Below, piece after piece: positions 42,370-46,123 of a stretch of 46,123 nucleotides of DNA. Numbering within the stretch: position 1 is the first letter of the stretch; each line of letters begins with the position of its first letter. The position numbers and the translations under genes were made by a program. The notes beneath the pieces are model-generated. The model had not been told where the DNA came from, did no database searches, and saw only the letters and a list, made by a program, of their open reading frames with translations. Location: the NCBI GenBank assembly GCA_945873105.1, contig CAMCBW010000041.1, forward strand, positions 1 to 46,123, given 5' to 3'. This DNA comes from Tangfeifania diversioriginum (lineage in GTDB: Bacteria > Bacteroidota > Bacteroidia > Bacteroidales > Prolixibacteraceae).

Positions 42370-42981
42370 ATGATAGTCCCAATTATTAAATATGGTTCGC
42401 CAATCCTCAGAAAACATTCAAGTATTGTTTTAAACACGGACAATCCGGAAGAGATATCCGGCAATTTATTTGATACTGTTAGAAAAAATCAAGGTGTTGG
42501 ATTGGCAGCACCCCAGATCGGAATTCAAAAGCGCATATTCGTTATTGACACATTACCCCTTCATGAAAATAATGAGGAGGTCGAAAATTACGAAAAGGCC
42601 TTTTTAAATCCTGAAATTATTTGGAAAAGTTCCAGTCAATTTTGCTTTACAGAAGGCTGCCTTAGTCTTCCCGGCATTAAAGAAGAGGTAAATCGGCCTG
42701 AAAAGATCAGGGTAAGGTATCTTGATATAAATTTCAACAGGATTGAAGAAGAACTGGATGGCCTCAAATCGCGAATTTTTCAACATGAATACGACCACCT
42801 GGAGGGAATTCTTTTCACCGACAGACTAAGCCATTTGAGAAGAAAATTTCTTGCAACCAAATTGAATGAAATAAAACAAACTAAAAACAACAAATTATGG
42901 ATCAAAAACATCCAATTCCAAAAATTAAGCTTCCGAACATTAAAAGCATTATTCTGGTTGCGTCGGGCAAAGGTGGTGTAG
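42370..42981 (+). CDS. def: Peptide deformylase with C-terminal extension overlapping mrp
   Basis: 203 aa. All three motifs are intact: GVGLAAPQIG (42-51), EGCLSLPG (95-102, Cys97) and QHEYDHLEG (138-146; His139, Glu140, His143). The enzyme needs Fe2+ and removes N-formyl groups. The frame runs about 35 residues beyond the normal end and overlaps mrp by 85 bp. This is a strange neighbour for this cluster and is probably not the only deformylase of the cell. Confidence 0.88.
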   Translation: MIVPIIKYGSPILRKHSSIVLNTDNPEEISGNLFDTVRKNQGVGLAAPQIGIQKRIFVIDTLPLHENNEEVENYEKAFLNPEIIWKSSSQFCFTEGCLSLPGIKEEVNRPEKIRVRYLDINFNRIEEELDGLKSRIFQHEYDHLEGILFTDRLSHLRRKFLATKLNEIKQTKNNKLWIKNIQFQKLSFRTLKALFWLRRAKVV

Positions 42982-43706
42982 GCAAGTCAACGGTCGCAGC
43001 AGGAATGGCCATGGCACTTGCTGCTGAAGGCTACTCAGTTGGATTGTTTGATGCCGATATCTTTGGCCCGTCTGTTCCAACCTTGATGAATCTGCAGGAG
43101 GCAGGCCGTCCGGTTATGATCTCAAAGGAGGGGAAACAAGTCATGGAGCCTTATGTGCGATTGGGGATCAAAGTAATGTCCATTGGTTTCTTTTTTGAAC
43201 CTGAGCAAGCCGCCATCTGGAGAGGGCCAATGGTCTCCAACGTTCTCAAGCAGCTCCTCACCGAAACCGACTGGGGCGAGTTGGACTATTTGATCGTTGA
43301 TACCCCCCCCGGTACCGGAGATATACCGATCACCCTCCTCCAGGAATTTTTCATAGACAATGCTTTGGTGGTCACCACTCCTCAATTGGTAGCGATTGCA
43401 GATGTTCAGAAGGCAATTGGCATGTTACAGGATGAAGTTATCGGTGTTCCGGTATTGGGTATTGTTGAGAACATGGCCTGGTTTACCCCAACCAAACATC
43501 CGGAAGAAAAGTACTTTCTTTTTGGACAAGGAGGGGGCGAACTTTTATCACAAACATTCGATATCCCTTTGATTGCACAGATTCCAATCAATGAAACCAT
43601 TTGTTCTATTTGCGATGGCGGTAAACTGGGAGAACTGTTTAAAGATCCTTCCGTTAAGGCAGGATTTGACCGGATCATCGATTGCATATTAAATTTTGAA
43701 AAATGA
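42897..43706 (+). CDS. mrp: Mrp/NBP35-family iron-sulfur cluster carrier ATPase, short form
   Basis: 269 aa. Walker A SGKGGVGKST lies near residue 24-33 and VDTPPGTGD near 124-132. It lacks the N-terminal DUF59/MIP18 domain of the housekeeping Mrp, and the usual CPxC cysteines are replaced by NMAWFTPTKHPEEKYFLFG, a form I recall for Bacteroidota Mrp. The start must lie upstream of the Walker A, which confirms the overlap with def. It likely assists cluster transfer to the neighbouring proteins. Confidence 0.88.
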   Translation: MDQKHPIPKIKLPNIKSIILVASGKGGVGKSTVAAGMAMALAAEGYSVGLFDADIFGPSVPTLMNLQEAGRPVMISKEGKQVMEPYVRLGIKVMSIGFFFEPEQAAIWRGPMVSNVLKQLLTETDWGELDYLIVDTPPGTGDIPITLLQEFFIDNALVVTTPQLVAIADVQKAIGMLQDEVIGVPVLGIVENMAWFTPTKHPEEKYFLFGQGGGELLSQTFDIPLIAQIPINETICSICDGGKLGELFKDPSVKAGFDRIIDCILNFEK

Positions 43707-44113
43707 TAGAACACATTTACACATTGAGGGTAATGTACCCTGATACAGACAAAATGGGAACAGTACATCATTCAAACTATGCAAAATATTATGAGACAGC
43801 CAGATGGGAACTGTTCCGTACTATAGGTATTTCCTACCAGTCTGTTGAAGAAGCTGGTTTTATGTTGCCGGTAATTTCCATGAGTGTCAGATTTCATAAA
43901 ACAGCAAATTACGATGATATTTTAACTGTTAAAACCACGCTAAAAGCAATGAAAGGGGTTCGTATTTGGTTCAACTACAAAATTTATAATGCAAAATATG
44001 AACTAATTAATGATGCAGAAACAGTACTTGCATTTGTTAATAAACATAACTGGAAACCATGTGCTGCCCCAGAAATTGTAATCAATGCGATTGAACTCAA
44101 GCGAAAGGAATAA
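43703..44113 (+). CDS. YbgC/FadM-like acyl-CoA thioesterase (4HBT, hotdog fold)
   Basis: 136 aa. MYPDTDKMGTVHHSNYAKYYETAR (key Asp in DTDKMG, His in HHSNY) is the YbgC/4-hydroxybenzoyl-CoA thioesterase signature. It starts four bases inside the mrp stop (ATGA overlap), so it is translated with it. Substrate not known; CoA-related redox enzyme next to it suggests CoA metabolism. Confidence 0.85.
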   Translation: MIEHIYTLRVMYPDTDKMGTVHHSNYAKYYETARWELFRTIGISYQSVEEAGFMLPVISMSVRFHKTANYDDILTVKTTLKAMKGVRIWFNYKIYNAKYELINDAETVLAFVNKHNWKPCAAPEIVINAIELKRKE

Positions 44114-44174
44114 ACCCGCAATAAATAGAGTCGATGGTCGGATTAAGATAAAAGAATTCACTAATAAAAAGTCT

Positions 44175-45869
44175 ATGAGCACAAAACGAATTATCGTAAT
44201 TGGCGGTTCTGCTGCCGGTCCAAAAGCTGCTTCCAAAGCGCGCCGGATGGACGAGAATGCTGAAATTACTATTATACAGAAAGCCTCAGATCTGTCAATG
44301 GCTTCCTGTGGCTATCCCTATTACATTGGCGGATTCTTTGATGACAGGGATCAATTGCTATGTTCACCTGCCGGGGTTGTCCGTGACTCAAAATTCTTTT
44401 GGAATGCCAAAAAAATTACCACGATGGTGAATACAGAGGTAACCGCTGTTGACCGAGCCAGAAAGCAGGTACGCTATACCGATTTGGTATCAGGAATGGG
44501 AGGTTCTCTGGAATATGATAAACTAATCATTGCTACCGGTTCGACACCCCGCATGCCACAGATCCCTGGTCTTGAGCTGGATGGCGTTACTACCCTGCAA
44601 TCCTTGCCCGATGCGGATTATTTAAGAAAAGTGAGGGATGAAGGAATTATCAGGAAAGCCGTAGTTATCGGAGGCGGACTTATTGGAATAGAGACTTGTG
44701 AGGCACTCAATCTTGCCGGTATAGAGATTACGCTCATCGAATTGCTACCCCAACTATTAACTTTTCTTGACAAGAAAATGGCCAAGCTTGTTGAGAAATA
44801 TGTGATGACCAAAGCCAATGTAATACTGGAAAATGGTGTGGCTGCCCTGTTGGGCGAAAATGGCAAACTCGTTGCGGTCAAACTTCAAAATGGCACTGAA
44901 ATCCCTTGCCAGCTGGCAGTGATCGCCATAGGGGTTGTTCCCAATACCAAATTGGCCAAGGAATCAGGATTGCCTATTGGGCCATCCGGAGGGATGATGG
45001 TGAACGAATACATGCAAACTACCGACCCGGATATTTATGCGGTAGGCGACTGCATCGAAATCCCCAATTTAATAACCGGTGCTTCAGTTCATGCTCCATA
45101 TGGGGATTTGGCCAACTTGCAAGGCCGCGTTGCCGGGGAAAATGTCATTTCCGGCAATGTGGCTAGATTTCCTGGCACCATTCAAACCGGTATCTGCAAA
45201 GTTTTCGATTATGGCGTAGGTGCTACCGGACTCTCTAAGAAGAATTGCCATAGAGCAGGGATTACCAGTATAGAAACGGTAGTAAATGCAAGTCTCGACA
45301 AACCAGGATTTATGCAGGGCAAGTTGTTGATCACCAAACTAATTGTAGATAAACTAACTGGAAACATTTTGGGAGCGCAAGTTCTTGGTCCGGGCGATGT
45401 AAGCAAGCAGGTCGCTATTTGGGCGATGGCGATCAAAGGCAAACTGACTGTTGAGGATATGGTAAATGCGGATCTTCCTTATGCTCCACCCTATTCGTTG
45501 GCCATCGACCACAGTATTGCAACAGCCCACATCATGCAAAACAAGTTAAGCGGCCGTTTTTCAGGTATATCCTCCGAACAGCTCAGAGAGAAGCTTAAAA
45601 CCAAAGATGCAATTGTCCTGCTGGATGTTCGCAACCCCGACGAATATGAACAGATGCGCCTGGGAATTGGAGAGAAACTCATACCTTTGGGGCAACTGCG
45701 CAAACGCCTGGAGGAGCTGCCCCAAGATAAAAGCATCGAAATAATCACCTGGTGCAAAATATCTTTGCGGGGTTATGAAGCGGCACTAATCCTTCAGGCA
45801 AATGGATTTCAAAATGTAAAGGTATTGGAAGGTGGAATTATGGCCTGGCCCTACAAACGGGAGAAGTAA
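44175..45869 (+). CDS. CoA-disulfide reductase-like FAD enzyme with C-terminal rhodanese
   Basis: 564 aa from the ATG at 44175; the frame upstream of it overlaps the thioesterase. N-terminal FAD motif VIGGSAAGPKAASKARR, the redox cysteine in SMASCGYPYY (Cys45), NAD motif AVVIGGGLIG (near residue 160) and the C-terminal rhodanese (DVRNPDEYE, active Cys527 in CKISLR). Matches the CoADR-rhodanese (Npsr-like) enzymes that reduce CoA persulfide, elemental sulfur or polysulfide with NADH. Its presence ties the cluster to sulfane sulfur. Confidence 0.93.
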   Translation: MSTKRIIVIGGSAAGPKAASKARRMDENAEITIIQKASDLSMASCGYPYYIGGFFDDRDQLLCSPAGVVRDSKFFWNAKKITTMVNTEVTAVDRARKQVRYTDLVSGMGGSLEYDKLIIATGSTPRMPQIPGLELDGVTTLQSLPDADYLRKVRDEGIIRKAVVIGGGLIGIETCEALNLAGIEITLIELLPQLLTFLDKKMAKLVEKYVMTKANVILENGVAALLGENGKLVAVKLQNGTEIPCQLAVIAIGVVPNTKLAKESGLPIGPSGGMMVNEYMQTTDPDIYAVGDCIEIPNLITGASVHAPYGDLANLQGRVAGENVISGNVARFPGTIQTGICKVFDYGVGATGLSKKNCHRAGITSIETVVNASLDKPGFMQGKLLITKLIVDKLTGNILGAQVLGPGDVSKQVAIWAMAIKGKLTVEDMVNADLPYAPPYSLAIDHSIATAHIMQNKLSGRFSGISSEQLREKLKTKDAIVLLDVRNPDEYEQMRLGIGEKLIPLGQLRKRLEELPQDKSIEIITWCKISLRGYEAALILQANGFQNVKVLEGGIMAWPYKREK

Positions 45870-46123
45870 AACAACCCGTAACAGATATACATAGGTTAGG
45901 AGCATTGTATTTGCACACAAAAGGTGCTACAAATAAAATTGCAAAATTCATTTGTAAATATTAGAGACTGTTTAAATTTATAACACAGAGAATATCTAAC
46001 TATTTTTCGAAACCAGAGAGCAAATAGAAATTTCTGCTATTTTGAATTTTCTTTAGAGAAACCCCGGAGTTTCACAGAGTTGGAAAATCGCAAGCGATTT
46101 TCTCTCTGTGTACCTCATTTTTT
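45870..46123 (+). other. Terminal spacer with palindromic repeat
   Basis: Contains paired CACAGAGA and TCTCTGTG segments around 45980 and 46105, and a perfect hairpin AAAATCGC with GCGATTTT (46083-46100) inside them. This is the same style of dispersed palindrome as at 425-590 and 28136-28223. No ORF is seen; the element may continue outside the window. Confidence 0.55.

Noticed and set aside
22097-43706. Nitrogenase cofactor assembly genes
   Set aside because: NifX-like domains and Mrp occur, but no nifHDK, nifB radical-SAM domain or nifEN are present.

Overview
The window looks like a chromosome segment of an anaerobic or microaerophilic member of the Bacteroidota, probably Bacteroidales/Marinilabiliales. 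Pointers are a SusC/SusD locus with ECF sigma factor and FecR, promoter boxes of the Bacteroidota type (TTTG then about 19 nt then TAnnTTTG), a DUF4492-CydAB terminal oxidase, A-rich leaders instead of strong Shine-Dalgarno sites, and many small palindromic or MITE-like repeats between genes. The lineage is inferred from gene content only.

Region 1 (1-4545, + strand) is an arsenic detoxification operon: rhodanese, ProC-like reductase, thioredoxin-type ArsC, ArsM and Acr3. A stand-alone four-helix-bundle (23S-IVP type) gene sits inside it. Tandem arrays of an 8-bp unit lie at almost every gene boundary around it. They run in opposite orientations on the two sides, reach into the arsC stop codon, and include a 19-bp perfect hairpin before acr3.

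Region 2 (4546-7318) is a gene-poor island: one AAA ATPase with a DUF4143 nuclease-like end, bracketed by nested direct repeats. The outer repeat carries a degenerate 3' part of a CAU-anticodon tRNA followed by a hairpin.

Region 3 (7319-20069, - strand) is a polysaccharide utilisation locus. In transcription order it holds ECF sigma factor, FecR, SusC with STN domain, SusD, two secreted FAD-dependent oxidoreductases and a GH28-like protein. The pairing of two FAD enzymes with a GH28 fold protein that appears to lack one catalytic motif is unusual.

Region 4 (20070-22096) is decayed accessory DNA: the remnant of a HEPN-domain gene, a PIN toxin-like gene overlapping a 51-codon ORF that was not in the usual gene length range, and repeats.

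Region 5 (21841-28882) starts with an operator-controlled NifX/orange-protein-like gene, then DUF4492, cydA, cydB and a 39-aa CydX-like gene. After these come a small Cys-containing membrane protein, a thioredoxin lipoprotein, a 216-bp MITE, a VanX-type dipeptidase, a cupin and a methyltransferase.

Region 6 (28924-34697) looks like a sulfur-oxyanion module: an octaheme c-type cytochrome of the tetrathionate-reductase family, a cytochrome b membrane anchor, a YeeE/YedE sulfur transporter split over two genes (the second with a rhodanese-like tail lacking its cysteine), and a membrane-anchored PHP metallophosphoesterase. Facing it are an archaeal-type peroxiredoxin and a small membrane protein.

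Region 7 (35773-45869) has two copies of a DUF134 regulator plus NifX-like pair, a DPSL thioferritin, DUF5320, a further NifX-like protein, DUF89, a CGGC protein, two MinD ATPases with ferredoxin inserts, a peptide deformylase overlapping an Mrp ATPase by 85 bp, a thioesterase and a CoA-disulfide-reductase-like enzyme with rhodanese. This resembles the anaerobe-specific orange protein (ORP) gene sets. A shared palindrome, ATGARCA-N2-TGYTCAT or variants, occurs at four promoters (before 22097, 28988, 35804 and 37526). It suggests that DUF134 proteins control the NifX, cytochrome and DUF134 units as one regulon.
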